Position numbers and translations under genes: made by a program. A DNA stretch of 64,000 nucleotides from NCBI RefSeq assembly GCF_014692515.1, contig NZ_JACOIK010000003.1, forward strand, positions 186,001 to 250,000, written 5' to 3'. How positions within the stretch are numbered: the first letter of the stretch is position 1; every line of letters starts with the position of its first letter. The DNA is from Sphingobacterium micropteri. Its GTDB lineage: Bacteria; Bacteroidota; Bacteroidia; Sphingobacteriales; Sphingobacteriaceae. Under the pieces are notes generated by a model that was not told where the DNA came from, ran no database searches, and saw only the letters and a list, made by a program, of their open reading frames with translations. Below are positions 24,586 through 34,917 of this stretch, piece by piece.

Positions 24586-26328
24586 TTACCACCCTGGGGT
24601 TTGCGAAATATATCCTTTGTCATACTCGGTCTGAGGGATGGGGTATACGTACATCCGATCCTCCCATACCCGGTTTTCAAATACCTCTTTGCGGTAAACA
24701 ATCGATCCATCGCCCTGTTGATATAGGTTGAGACCGTACATGGCGCCGCGCATCACACCTTCATTAGATGCAATCATCCACCGTCGAACGTCCCAAAACC
24801 TATGTTCCTCAAAAGCCAATTCGATCGCTCTTTCGCGTCTGATTGCTTCCCTTAATTTTTCCTGCGAATTGTATCGTTGATCGCCGTTGTTTGCTTCCGG
24901 GATACCCGCTCTATTTCTGATCGCATTAAGTGCCGTGAAGCTTTGGTTATCCATCGGGCTGACTTCATTAAGTGCTTCTGCATAGTTGAGGTAGAACTCG
25001 GCCAATCTAAAGATCGGCCAATTGAACCGGCCTCCTCCCCAATTGAATCGTGCTAGAAATTTTTTCATATATCCTACGCCGTTTACGGGGGCGTGTTCCG
25101 TCCAAGCACCATTGTTCCTCCTATAAAACTCCCTAACACCATATTGATCATTGAATGACGAACCCGAATAGAATACAGAACGCTGAAAACGAGGTTCCAT
25201 TTCACCCATTTTATCCAAGAACTCCGCATAGGAGCCTTCGTTTGGCCAATCTTGGTCGTTTCCGGCCACAGTATAGTACTTTTGGGCATGTTGTAGCGTA
25301 ACCCCATGGCCATACCATCCGTTGTACACACCTCGAGGCATCACAAATTGAAATGTCATGGGCCACCAGTCTCCCCACCAGTCTACCGATTTATCCGCGA
25401 GTATTATTTCTGCATTATCAGGTTGTGAGACAGCAGTTTCGTAGGCGTTCCCCGGGTTTTGAGCATCGACGATAAGACGAATATTTCCGGCTCCTGCTGC
25501 CCAATCTAATACGGCCTTGGCGGCATCTGCCGCGGCTCGCCAACGCTCCGGGTTATAATCAGTATAGCCAGTAAACTCTCGGTCTTGGGTGTTATAAGGT
25601 GTTGGGCTATTGGCCAACGGGCTGGCGGCAAATAATAACACTCTCGATTTTAAAGCCAATGCTGCTCCTTTAGTAATCCTGCCCAGAAATGCGGACGGAT
25701 ACGTATCCGGTAGAACAGTAGCGGCCTCATCACAGCTCTGCACAATAAAGTCCACACACTCCGCATAGCTGTTCCGAGGTAATTGCACCTCGCCATCGGC
25801 CAGTAGCACATGATCTACAATAGGAATACCCCCGTATCTTTTAAGCAGTTCGGCGTGTTTTAAAGCTCTTAGGAAAACGGCCTCTGCACGCATTTGTGCT
25901 CGTTCGGTATCCGATATATCGGGTACTCTTTCTATATTTTCAATAAATATATTTGCATTGCGGATCCCCTTATAATGGTGTCCAAAACCGTCTTCCGGTA
26001 CACGTTGTGGTCCCCACACGCCCGTATTAAACAAATTCGATTCTGGCCAATCGTCATAAACATCCCCTTCATCACAGGCCGCCATCAACATAGAGGCACC
26101 TACGCCTTCCCACCGACCCCAATCTCTCGGTAATCCACCTGAAATCGAACTGCCATAGGTTTCCCAGAGAAAGGTTTCTGCTTTTATCCTTTCCGAGAAT
26201 ATAGTATCTATCGTAACGTCACTGCTGTCCGGTTTCCCTAAAAAATCTTTACTGCACGAAGCCAAAATGAGCAGGCATGCAGCTAAACTCAGCAATGTAA
26301 ATGTCCTTATATATTGTATCATCTCCAT
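24586..26328 (-). CDS. SusD-family glycan-binding lipoprotein (first of tandem pair)
   Basis: A 580-residue surface lipoprotein; C25 follows the lipobox LILASC. SusD landmarks are HYKGIRNANIFIENIERVP, FLRALKHAELLKRYGGIPI, ALALKSRVLLFAASPLANSP and ELAFEEHRFWDVRRWMIAS, and the protein ends YISQTPGW. The frame runs back to a TTG at 26373 that overlaps the SusC stop. The ATG at 26328 is preferred because it starts the signal peptide and leaves 22 bases after SusC; a second ATG follows at 26322. It contains a tryptophan-rich stretch (VDWWGDWWPMTFQF) that could lie in the glycan-binding face, which is speculative. Confidence 0.93.
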   Translation of the reverse strand: MEMIQYIRTFTLLSLAACLLILASCSKDFLGKPDSSDVTIDTIFSERIKAETFLWETYGSSISGGLPRDWGRWEGVGASMLMAACDEGDVYDDWPESNLFNTGVWGPQRVPEDGFGHHYKGIRNANIFIENIERVPDISDTERAQMRAEAVFLRALKHAELLKRYGGIPIVDHVLLADGEVQLPRNSYAECVDFIVQSCDEAATVLPDTYPSAFLGRITKGAALALKSRVLLFAASPLANSPTPYNTQDREFTGYTDYNPERWRAAADAAKAVLDWAAGAGNIRLIVDAQNPGNAYETAVSQPDNAEIILADKSVDWWGDWWPMTFQFVMPRGVYNGWYGHGVTLQHAQKYYTVAGNDQDWPNEGSYAEFLDKMGEMEPRFQRSVFYSGSSFNDQYGVREFYRRNNGAWTEHAPVNGVGYMKKFLARFNWGGGRFNWPIFRLAEFYLNYAEALNEVSPMDNQSFTALNAIRNRAGIPEANNGDQRYNSQEKLREAIRRERAIELAFEEHRFWDVRRWMIASNEGVMRGAMYGLNLYQQGDGSIVYRKEVFENRVWEDRMYVYPIPQTEYDKGYISQTPGW

Positions 26329-26350
26329 CTTGTTTTTAATTATTGTATCG

Positions 26351-29300
26351 TTAAAACTGTATGTTGACACCAAAATTGTAAACCCTCATCTGTGGATAGA
26401 ACTGCCCTCGACCAGAAGGAGCTTCAGGATCGAAATTTTTAATATTGCTCCACGTCAACAGGTTATTTCCATTAGCAAAAACACGCAGTTGCCGTGCGCC
26501 TACTTTAGAGAGAAAGCTTCCTGTAAAACGATAAGCAATCTCAGCATTTTTCAAACGCAGATAACGCCCTTCTTTTAACCAAAAATCAGACTGCGTATAA
26601 TTATGCTTTCCCGAATTCGGGGAAAGCTCTAACCGTGGAAAGGTAATAGCCTCTCCATTGGTATAGCGCTCTTCTGTCCAGCGTTCCAAATGGATTTCCT
26701 GTGCACTCCCCCAATCGGTATCAAAGGGCCAGGCCGCCATTTCATTCAGATAAAAGGATGCTCTTTCTGCTCCTTGGAACAGTACAGAGAAATCAAAACC
26801 TTTGTAATCAAAACCAACAGAAATACCATATACGCCTTGTGGAAACGTGGAATAACCAATCGACCTAATATCATACTCGTTAATCTCCCCATCACCATTT
26901 TGATCGATATAGCGAATGTCACCGGGTTGTGGTGAGCCCCACGCCCAAGACGTGATTCCACTATCCTCAATTTCCTGTGTCGTATTATAAAACCCACTAC
27001 TCTCCAAACCGAAAAACTGACCAACAGGACGCCCTGTACGCCGCATATAGTCATAAGGCCTATTCGGCTCGTCCATATATCGTATTTCATTACGAGCAAA
27101 TGTATAGTTTGCCCGAAACCAATAGTTGAAATCGCCGAAATGATGATTAAACTTTGCCTCCACTTCGAAGCCTCTGTTCTCTACAGAGCTTATGTTTGCC
27201 GGGGGCAAGGGCGCTTGTACCAAAGCGGGCACCGTGCCGAGATAGGAAAGGATATTGTCCCTTTTTTCCCAGAATAAATCGCCCACGAAACCGATTTTGT
27301 TATCAAAGAGATTGAACTCCAGTCCGATGTTGGTTTTTTGTGCACGTTCCCAGGTAACATTTGGGTTTCCGACTTTACCTTCCTGCGACCCTCCGTACCA
27401 TTGGAAATTTCCGGCGTTGACATCGCCAAAATTATAGCCGCCTCCGTAGTTGAAGACATCCGGTAGGTACAAAAAGCGCTCTCCGCCGATTTTATCATTG
27501 CCGACTTCGCCATAAGAACCACGAATTTTCATAAAACTCAGCCATTTTTGATTGCTCATGAACGGCTCTTCTGTCAATACCCACCCCAATGAAAATGAAG
27601 GGAAGAAACCAAACCGATTGCCTTCCGGAAAATTCTCAGAGCCATTGTAACCCATATTAAACTCGGCCAGGTATCTTTGGGCATAGTCGTATGTTACGCG
27701 CCCTACCGTACCGATGTATCCCATAGGAACCGCGTATGCGTAACCTGGGTTATGACTTTTCTCACGCATGTACAACAAGAGCCCACCGATATTGTGATCT
27801 CCGAACGTCCTAGCATAGTCCACAGCGAGTTCGGTATATATCTTACGGTTTCGGCCATACCCTTCGTTGAAAGAGAACGGTGTATCCTCACCGTTGCGGA
27901 TAAATACCGGCTCGTTAATATCTTGCGGATTTCTGACAATATTATAGGTAGCCGTCCATTTATTCCGCGCTACCCAATGCTGATAATAATGGTCGTATGC
28001 CAACATCCCCCGAGCAGAGAGACCTTCTGTTATAAACCCGAGTTTATGGGTAAGCCCGATATTCGCATTCAGTGTACTATTGAAATTCCGCCGAAAACCA
28101 CTGGATGTGATAAAGCTGAGCGGGTTATTGATATTAGAAGGCAACCCCTCTACATTGTCGATGATACGTCCGTCGACAATGCCCGGGTTCATCAATGGAT
28201 TTGCCCGTAGCATACGGAAAAAGATCTCTCCTGCACTCTGGCCTGGAAAGTTCATATCCGCAACTTGTCCAGCCAACTTTAATGAGGTTGAAAAATTATC
28301 GTTGAAGTCTATATCAAAGTTTGACCTAAAATTATAACGTTTGTATTTGGGGTTAGCAGAGAAATCACGTTGTATTTCGTTGACTTTATATGCTCCGTTT
28401 TGCGAAAAATATCCTGCCGACACAAAATACCGGGTATCTTGAGACCCTCCGTGGATATTAAAGTTATGTTGTTGCTGAGCGGAAGTTTCTTGAAGGACTT
28501 GATCATACCAATTGGTGCTGGGACGGAATATAGGATCTGAACCCGTCCGATATGCTTCCAGATCTTGCTCGGAAAAGAAAACCTGATCCCTACCCATGTT
28601 GCGTTCGGCTTCATTGTGTAGCATGGCATATTGATAGCTATCCAGCATCTGGGGTAAGCTATTCGGCGATTGCAGACCTACATTGGCCGTATAGCTGATC
28701 TGCGGTTTTCCCGATTTACCTGATTTGGTCGTAATTAATATCACACCATTTGCCCCTCGTACACCGAATACGGCTGTGGCGGAAGCATCTTTCAAAATAC
28801 TGATGTTTTCGACTTCATTTGGGTCTATTTCGTTAAAGTTACGGGGCACGCCGTCTACCAACACCAAGGGGTCGGATTCAGACCCTTCGTTCAGCGTCCC
28901 GATACCGCGAATCTTTAAGCGGGATTGGTCAAATCCGGGTTCGCCACTAGGTTGTAATGCCACCAACCCAGGTAAACGACCGACCAACGAGTTACTGATA
29001 TTGGCAACGGGCGACTGTACCAGTTCTTTTCCTTCCACCGTGGATATTGCTCCCGTAAGCGTAGCTTTCTTTTGTGTACCAAATCCCACTACGACAACCT
29101 CGTCCAGTGTGGACGGGTCTTGTTCGAGCTGTACATTCAACGTGATTCGCCCTTGCAAAGGACGTTCTATACTCAGATATCCGATATATCGAAATACTAA
29201 AATCGCGCTTTCGGAGACGTTGTCCAACCGATAATAACCTTCGGTATCCGTGGTAACACCGTTAGACGTTCCCTGGACAATTATGCTCACACCTGGTAAA

Positions 29301-29419
29301 GGCTCTCCTTGCGTTGTCGTTACACGACCATCTACGCCTGTCTGCGCATACACCTGTCCAGCAAAGCACAAGCCTATAACGAGACAGCCAAATACTGAAA
29401 AAATTCTAGACAATACCAT
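26351..29419 (-). CDS. SusC-family TonB-dependent transporter (first of tandem pair)
   Basis: A 1022-residue outer-membrane transporter with a signal peptide (about 1-26, ending GQVYAQ) and a CarboxypepD_reg-like sandwich (VDGRVTTTQGEPLPGVSIIVQG). It has the standard SusC box LDEVVVVGFGTQKKATLTGA. The plug shows VGRLPGLVALQPSGEPGFD and ILKDASATAVFGVRGANGVIL. The barrel ends YNFGVNIQF. It follows the frameshifted GH16 gene by 80 bases and precedes its SusD by 22. The canonical box contrasts with the diverged one in the second SusC of this cluster, so the two channels are not simple copies. Confidence 0.95.
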   Translation of the reverse strand: MVLSRIFSVFGCLVIGLCFAGQVYAQTGVDGRVTTTQGEPLPGVSIIVQGTSNGVTTDTEGYYRLDNVSESAILVFRYIGYLSIERPLQGRITLNVQLEQDPSTLDEVVVVGFGTQKKATLTGAISTVEGKELVQSPVANISNSLVGRLPGLVALQPSGEPGFDQSRLKIRGIGTLNEGSESDPLVLVDGVPRNFNEIDPNEVENISILKDASATAVFGVRGANGVILITTKSGKSGKPQISYTANVGLQSPNSLPQMLDSYQYAMLHNEAERNMGRDQVFFSEQDLEAYRTGSDPIFRPSTNWYDQVLQETSAQQQHNFNIHGGSQDTRYFVSAGYFSQNGAYKVNEIQRDFSANPKYKRYNFRSNFDIDFNDNFSTSLKLAGQVADMNFPGQSAGEIFFRMLRANPLMNPGIVDGRIIDNVEGLPSNINNPLSFITSSGFRRNFNSTLNANIGLTHKLGFITEGLSARGMLAYDHYYQHWVARNKWTATYNIVRNPQDINEPVFIRNGEDTPFSFNEGYGRNRKIYTELAVDYARTFGDHNIGGLLLYMREKSHNPGYAYAVPMGYIGTVGRVTYDYAQRYLAEFNMGYNGSENFPEGNRFGFFPSFSLGWVLTEEPFMSNQKWLSFMKIRGSYGEVGNDKIGGERFLYLPDVFNYGGGYNFGDVNAGNFQWYGGSQEGKVGNPNVTWERAQKTNIGLEFNLFDNKIGFVGDLFWEKRDNILSYLGTVPALVQAPLPPANISSVENRGFEVEAKFNHHFGDFNYWFRANYTFARNEIRYMDEPNRPYDYMRRTGRPVGQFFGLESSGFYNTTQEIEDSGITSWAWGSPQPGDIRYIDQNGDGEINEYDIRSIGYSTFPQGVYGISVGFDYKGFDFSVLFQGAERASFYLNEMAAWPFDTDWGSAQEIHLERWTEERYTNGEAITFPRLELSPNSGKHNYTQSDFWLKEGRYLRLKNAEIAYRFTGSFLSKVGARQLRVFANGNNLLTWSNIKNFDPEAPSGRGQFYPQMRVYNFGVNIQF

Positions 29420-29499
29420 AATTTATTATTAACTGCATTTATAATTAGATATATAATTTTAATTTATCTTCTGTCAGCACTTCCAAAAAGTATATATGT

Positions 29500-30617
29500 C
29501 TACTTTTTTGGCACCGCTGCTACATATATATTTCTTGCACGCATCTCTGCATAGTCAGGTCCTTGTCCCAGCTGATCCCAAGAATTTTCCATCTGTAGGT
29601 TAATAATCAACCAAAAAAAGGCTTATCCACAAAATCAGCATAATGTGTCGCTGTTTTCACATTATCTATATAATAGTCTAATTCCGTGTCCGTATCCGAA
29701 ACCTTACGTATAATGACTTTATAGTTATGCCATCCTCCGGCATTGGCGACAGCCCTAAGTTCGTTTTGCCAGTATGTCGCCGTCCAATTTGGTCCGGTTA
29801 CGGTATTCTGCCAGTTGATATTATCGCCCTTAAACTCCATAATATCACTCTCTGGCGGCCAGTTTTCAACACCTGTAATCCAGAATGCCGGCCATGTACC
29901 AATTACGGTCGGCACCTGAAAATCGCCACTGATCTCCCATTCGGGAAATTCGTCGGTGACGGTGATATGCTGTTTGTAATGTATGGCTCCTGCGTGATAA
30001 CGGATGGTTAACCAAGGGTCATGTCCGCTAGTGCCTTCCCACCAATCGATAACATCTGCTTTTATGCGCAATACTCCCTCTTCGAGGAGCTCGACCTGAC
30101 TGTCATACATTCTCGCAGACCCATTATGCTCTATTCCCCACGGATAATACATATTCCAATGGGCATCAAAGCTTTCCGGCGAGTCAAAAGTCATCGAATC
30201 CAAAAAAACAACGGGAGGGATACCTGGTGCAGACAGCGTCAATATCCGATGTGCATCACTAAATGCGGTTCCTTCTTCATTCTGTGCAAATACAGATATA
30301 TAATAATGTGTATGGTCGTTCAAAGTAGTCAAAACAAACTCGAACTCTCCATCGTCTAAGTGTGATGTTTCCAACATCTTATTGTCCAACAACGTTAGGT
30401 TGGGGTGATTGCCCCAGCATACGCCATAGCCATGTATGCTTTTGTCGCCTACTACGCGTCCTTTGACAATTACCCCTATTTCCGGGTGCTCAGTGATATC
30501 TATTAAAGTAATTTGAGGCAGTTTCAATGCTTCCCATTCGTCTTCCGTAGATTGCCGACAACTATATGCGAATAGCATCAGCATTACATAAGTGATTAAA
30601 ATAAAATGTTTTCTCAT
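29500..30617 (-). pseudogene. GH16-like lipoprotein with FnIII-like N-terminus, frameshifted at a T7 tract
   Basis: The zero frame runs from ATG 30617 to a TGA at 29607 (336 residues, ending VDKPFFG). C20 after LFAYSC marks a lipoprotein. Residues 30-135 look like a fibronectin-III-like sandwich; a GH16 jelly roll follows with GTWPAFWITGV and the motif ESDIMEF (E256, D258, E261), so the active site is intact. The last strand is missing in frame. A -1 shift at the T7 tract (29613-29619) continues the reading as FWLIINLQMENSWDQLGQG to a TAG at 29500-29502, about 36 extra residues that complete the fold. This may be a real mutation, a sequencing error, or slippage: the tract is T_TTT_TTT in the correct phase for -1 frameshifting. 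It heads the tandem SusC/SusD cluster. Confidence 0.7.
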
Positions 30618-30643
30618 ACTGATTAGGTTTTTGATTAACACTA

Positions 30644-30673
30644 CAAAGTTGTACCTAAATTCTGTTTACAAAA
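30644..30673 (-). promoter_or_regulatory. Putative promoter of the tandem SusC/SusD-GH16 cluster
   Basis: On the minus strand TTTTG (30673-30669) is followed after 17 bases by CAACTTTG (30651-30644), one mismatch from TAnnTTTG. It lies about 27 bases before the GH16-like start codon, in the divergent gap shared with an HTCS gene that would be the natural activator. Confidence 0.4.
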
Positions 30674-30802
30674 GGGGATATATTCTGATATATAGGGGGA
30701 CAAATCCGTATTTTTTTAAAGCAATGGCAAGGTTTTGTTTTTATACCTCACATTAATTGTATACATTTATAATGTAATTATTATAAACCAATAATACCTC
30801 GT

Positions 30803-33800
30803 ATGCGGAAGAAAATCAACCTTGTTATCTCTATATTGCTATATTATATAGCCGCCTCCGCCCAAGAAAACCCTATACATTATTTAGGCATTGAGCATGG
30901 TCTATCTAATAATAATGTGACCAAGATATATCAGGATCAAACCGGTTTCATGTGGTTTGGCACGTACGATGGGTTAAATATGTACGATGGCTATACCTTC
31001 AAATCTTACAAAAATAATCTAGGGGCTAAGGAGTCTTTGCCCGACAACAGGATAACAGACATCGTAGAGGATCATGAGGGCCTATTATGGGTAGCCACGA
31101 AAAATGGAGCTGCTTATTTATCGAAAAACCAACTTTTTTTTAGGGAACTACAATGGCTAAATAACGGAGAATACACCCCCATCAATTCCGGTATTACGAA
31201 ATTTATGAACTGGAAAGACAAACGACTATTTGCAGGTACGGAGCATACCGGACTTCTGCAGATTAAAAAAGTAAAAGATGGAAGGCCTATCGGTGAGACC
31301 ATCCCTTTATTATCTCAGGAGAAAAAGATAACAAGGTATACGGTAAGAGATGTTGCAGTAGATCAAAACCATTCTATTTGGGCGTTCGTTCATGAACATG
31401 GCTTATGCTACTATGATGAACGAGAAAATATCTTGATAATTAAAAGTTCAGATATATTATCAGGCACACACATGGTCATTTCTAGGGATAACGATATATG
31501 GGTTTCGGCTGAAAATGGTCTACACCGCTATGACCAAAAAAAGGGAATATACCTACATTACAGTGTTGAAAAGGGACTTCCTCAAAATCTTCTTATTACA
31601 GGGATTTATCTGGACAAAACAAACAAGATATGGATAACTACGGATGGCGGAGGGATATACATAGTGGACATTGATAACGATACGGTTAGTGTGCCGTCGA
31701 AAAATATCATGGACAATATACAAAGTCAGGCCGTCTATACCGTATATCAAGATAACCTATCCAGGACATGGATTGGGACTCTTAGAGGGGGGGTAAACAT
31801 TGTTGATACGTTATGGGGCGGGTTCAAACATGTACAGGTCTCACCTGGTAAAAATACCAATAGCCAACAAAACTTTGTTCTTTCTTTCTCTCAGGATAAG
31901 CAAGGAGGAATATGGATCGGAACCGATGGGGGAGGATTATTACATTGGGACAGGAAGCAAAATACATTTAAAATGTATGAACATCGCAAAACTAATCTGT
32001 CCAATAATTTTGTAACCGCCACACTACAGAATCCAGACGGAGATGTGTGGGTCGGCACACACGGAGGAGGTATTAATCGATTGGATGTGGCCACAGGTAA
32101 TTTCAAACAATACAAGTGTATTTCCCCTTCTACCGGTCACGAATTACGCAACATATGGAAATTATTTAAAGATAGTAAAGAGAGAATTTGGGCATCGACA
32201 CTCAATCGAGGAGATGTGTTTATCTACAGCCCTGCCAAGGATTCGTTTGAGGTTGTGGAAGGTAAAATATATGATGCGTTGACTATTTATGAGGAAAACA
32301 GTAGCATATTCTGGTTTGGAAGTTGGTCTACACTCACTCGGTTTGACCTTGAGAGTGGAGAAAAACAAGAGATCGATATCGGCCACACGGTACGCGAGAT
32401 CCATAAAGGAGACGGAAATACACTATGGATAGCAACAGAGGGGGGAGGACTATTAAAGTTTGACAAAAATACTTATAAGTATCAACGTTTTACAGAACAA
32501 GATGGGCTGTCCAGTAATACCATCCTTACGATACTGGAGGACAGTCAAAGAAATTTATGGCTATCTACTTACAAGGGGTTGAGTAAGTTTGCTGTCCACG
32601 ATGAAAAATTCCATAATTATCATAAATCCGATGGATTACAGAGCAATCAGTTTAGTTATAATGCTGCGCTAAAGCTTCCATCCGGAGAAATGTTATTTGG
32701 CGGTATACGCGGATTTAACGTCTTTCATCCGGATAGCTTGGAACAGTATACACTCAATCCGCCGATCGTTTTAACCTCTTTTAAAGTTAACAATAAGCAT
32801 TACGACCTGTATAGTGACGCAATAGGCAGTTTAACCGATTTAAATGCAATTTCTATGGGTTACGAAGACGCCACCTTGTCTTTCAGTTTTGCAGCTTTAG
32901 AATATTCCTTTCCAGATAAGATCAAGTATGCTTATTTTTTGGAAGGGTGGGATAACGACTGGAATTATGTCGACAATCAGCGCACGGCATTATACTCGGG
33001 CTTACGGGAAGGACAGTATACACTACGTATCAAATCAACAAATGCCAATGGGGTTTGGAACACCGAAGAAAAAGTCGTCCGCATAGAAGTTCTCCCTCCC
33101 TGGTGGAGGTCCGGCTGGGCATACATGGCCTATATTGCCAGTGGCCTGCTATTGTTGTTTATATATATACGGTATGACAGACACGAAACGAAACTGCATT
33201 ATGAGCTCGAATTGGTCAAAATGAAATCTAATCAGGAAAAAGAACTCATAGACAAGAAACTGGCTTTTTTTACGCATATTGCACATGAGTTCAGAAACCC
33301 GCTGACACTTATCACCAATCCACTAAAGGAGATGCTAATTATTGCTGATGGCAACATCAATAAAAGTGAATTGACGCCTATCTATAACAATTCCAAAAGA
33401 TTATTGACACTTATCAATAAACTGTTGCTTTTCAGAAAGACCGAAAGTGGTTTTGATAACCTGCGGTTAGTACGACTGGATCTGGTTAAATTGACCAATG
33501 AAGTATACCAGTGCTTCAAACAGCATGCTTCTTCTAAAAAAATAACTTACCACTTGGATTCCGATATGGAAATCTGCGAAATCCTTGCCGATCAAGAAAA
33601 ACTGGAGATATGCCTTTTCAACCTGATCAGCAACGCCATTAAATATACTGCTGAACGCGGAAATGTCAGTATTAAGATAGAAACAGTCGACGACCGCGTA
33701 CTTGTTCATGTTAAGGATACCGGCTGTGGGATCAGTGAGCAGGGGGGAGATCGTATATTCCAGATGTTTCAACGCGACTATAGTTCGCAAACCAAGCAGA

Positions 33801-34891
33801 AAGATGGATTTGGTATCGGATTATTCTTGGTGAAAAAATTCGCTGAAGCCCACAAAGGCTCTATTTCGTATCAGCCGAACAAACCACAGGGAACCTGCTT
33901 TACCTTGGCATTGCAGACCAATGAAGATTGTTTCCAAGAGTTCTTTGTATTCGAGGATGTCGCTGAACATTCGGTATATATGGAAGAAGTCTTGGACGAT
34001 CTAGACAATAAGATAATGTATGACGAGGTAAATACTCACGAAGATATCGACAAAGAAGCAATCCAAAACGTGACGGATGTTACAACGACGAAAAAGACCA
34101 TGTTGGTGGTAGATGACAATGCCGATATTCGTCATTACCTTGAGAATCTATTTAAAAAAGAGTATAACATCGCGCTGGCATCTAGTGGGGAAAATGCGTT
34201 GCTGTATATAGAAAAACAAGAGCCGGATATCATACTTAGTGACGTCGTTATGGAAAGCGTTTCTGGCATCGATCTATGCCAAAAGATTAAGTCTAATCCA
34301 CTCTTATCGCGAATACCGTTTATTTTGCTGACGGCCAGCGCCTCGCAAGAAGTAAAGCTAAAAGGCATTGAAGTTGGCGCCGACGACTATGTCACAAAGC
34401 CGTTTAACAAGGATATTTTGGTTGCCCGTGTCAATAATCTTATACGCAGTAGAAATAGGCTACAGGATTATTTCTACAAGGAGATTACGCTGCAAAAAAA
34501 CGACTATAAAATTTCATCGGAGTATAAGGAGTTTTTAGAAAAAACCATCGATACCGTAGAGCAAAATCTCGATGATCCAGATTTCAATGTGAAAATGCTA
34601 GCCGAAGAAATTGGTATGAGCCACTCCTATGTTTACAAGCGCATAAAATCTATTTCAGGAAAATCAGCTAATGAATTTATACGGTTTGTCCGTTTGCGGC
34701 ATACCGCTAAGCAATTAATCGACACGGAATACACCATCAACGAAGTTGCTTTTTCAGCGGGTTTCAATGATATTAAATATTTTAGAGCACAGTTTTCAAA
34801 GCTGTTTGGTATGAACCCATCGGAATACAGGAAAAAACACCAAAGTCTAAAACAAAAGCATCGGTTGAACATTCCTAAAAAAAGTGTCTGA
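30803..34891 (+). CDS. Hybrid two-component system regulator (HTCS), divergent from tandem Sus cluster
   Basis: A 1362-residue inner-membrane protein that senses a periplasmic oligosaccharide and activates a glycan locus through a fused AraC-type domain. In order it has a signal peptide (1-20), two-component-regulator propeller repeats (about 25-690; GLWVATKNGAAYL, IWIGTDGGGLLHW), a Y_Y_Y domain (about 695-770) and a membrane segment (about 775-795). The histidine kinase has H828 in HIAHEFRNPLTL, the N box NAIKYT, and DTGCGIS. A receiver domain has D1147 in ILSDVVMES and the late lysine in YVTKPFN. A C-terminal AraC HTH follows (VYKRIKSISGKSANEFI, EVAFSAGFNDIKYFRAQF). All phosphotransfer residues are present. 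Its divergent position points to the GH16/SusC/SusD cluster as target. Confidence 0.95.
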   Translation: MRKKINLVISILLYYIAASAQENPIHYLGIEHGLSNNNVTKIYQDQTGFMWFGTYDGLNMYDGYTFKSYKNNLGAKESLPDNRITDIVEDHEGLLWVATKNGAAYLSKNQLFFRELQWLNNGEYTPINSGITKFMNWKDKRLFAGTEHTGLLQIKKVKDGRPIGETIPLLSQEKKITRYTVRDVAVDQNHSIWAFVHEHGLCYYDERENILIIKSSDILSGTHMVISRDNDIWVSAENGLHRYDQKKGIYLHYSVEKGLPQNLLITGIYLDKTNKIWITTDGGGIYIVDIDNDTVSVPSKNIMDNIQSQAVYTVYQDNLSRTWIGTLRGGVNIVDTLWGGFKHVQVSPGKNTNSQQNFVLSFSQDKQGGIWIGTDGGGLLHWDRKQNTFKMYEHRKTNLSNNFVTATLQNPDGDVWVGTHGGGINRLDVATGNFKQYKCISPSTGHELRNIWKLFKDSKERIWASTLNRGDVFIYSPAKDSFEVVEGKIYDALTIYEENSSIFWFGSWSTLTRFDLESGEKQEIDIGHTVREIHKGDGNTLWIATEGGGLLKFDKNTYKYQRFTEQDGLSSNTILTILEDSQRNLWLSTYKGLSKFAVHDEKFHNYHKSDGLQSNQFSYNAALKLPSGEMLFGGIRGFNVFHPDSLEQYTLNPPIVLTSFKVNNKHYDLYSDAIGSLTDLNAISMGYEDATLSFSFAALEYSFPDKIKYAYFLEGWDNDWNYVDNQRTALYSGLREGQYTLRIKSTNANGVWNTEEKVVRIEVLPPWWRSGWAYMAYIASGLLLLFIYIRYDRHETKLHYELELVKMKSNQEKELIDKKLAFFTHIAHEFRNPLTLITNPLKEMLIIADGNINKSELTPIYNNSKRLLTLINKLLLFRKTESGFDNLRLVRLDLVKLTNEVYQCFKQHASSKKITYHLDSDMEICEILADQEKLEICLFNLISNAIKYTAERGNVSIKIETVDDRVLVHVKDTGCGISEQGGDRIFQMFQRDYSSQTKQKDGFGIGLFLVKKFAEAHKGSISYQPNKPQGTCFTLALQTNEDCFQEFFVFEDVAEHSVYMEEVLDDLDNKIMYDEVNTHEDIDKEAIQNVTDVTTTKKTMLVVDDNADIRHYLENLFKKEYNIALASSGENALLYIEKQEPDIILSDVVMESVSGIDLCQKIKSNPLLSRIPFILLTASASQEVKLKGIEVGADDYVTKPFNKDILVARVNNLIRSRNRLQDYFYKEITLQKNDYKISSEYKEFLEKTIDTVEQNLDDPDFNVKMLAEEIGMSHSYVYKRIKSISGKSANEFIRFVRLRHTAKQLIDTEYTINEVAFSAGFNDIKYFRAQFSKLFGMNPSEYRKKHQSLKQKHRLNIPKKSV

Positions 34892-34917
34892 ACCAAAGAT
34901 CTTTATCTACAGATACC

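Noticed and set aside
27677..29234. Long plus-strand frames of 169-177 codons inside the SusC gene
   Set aside because: They are antisense shadows of a full-length SusC with intact signal peptide, plug and barrel.
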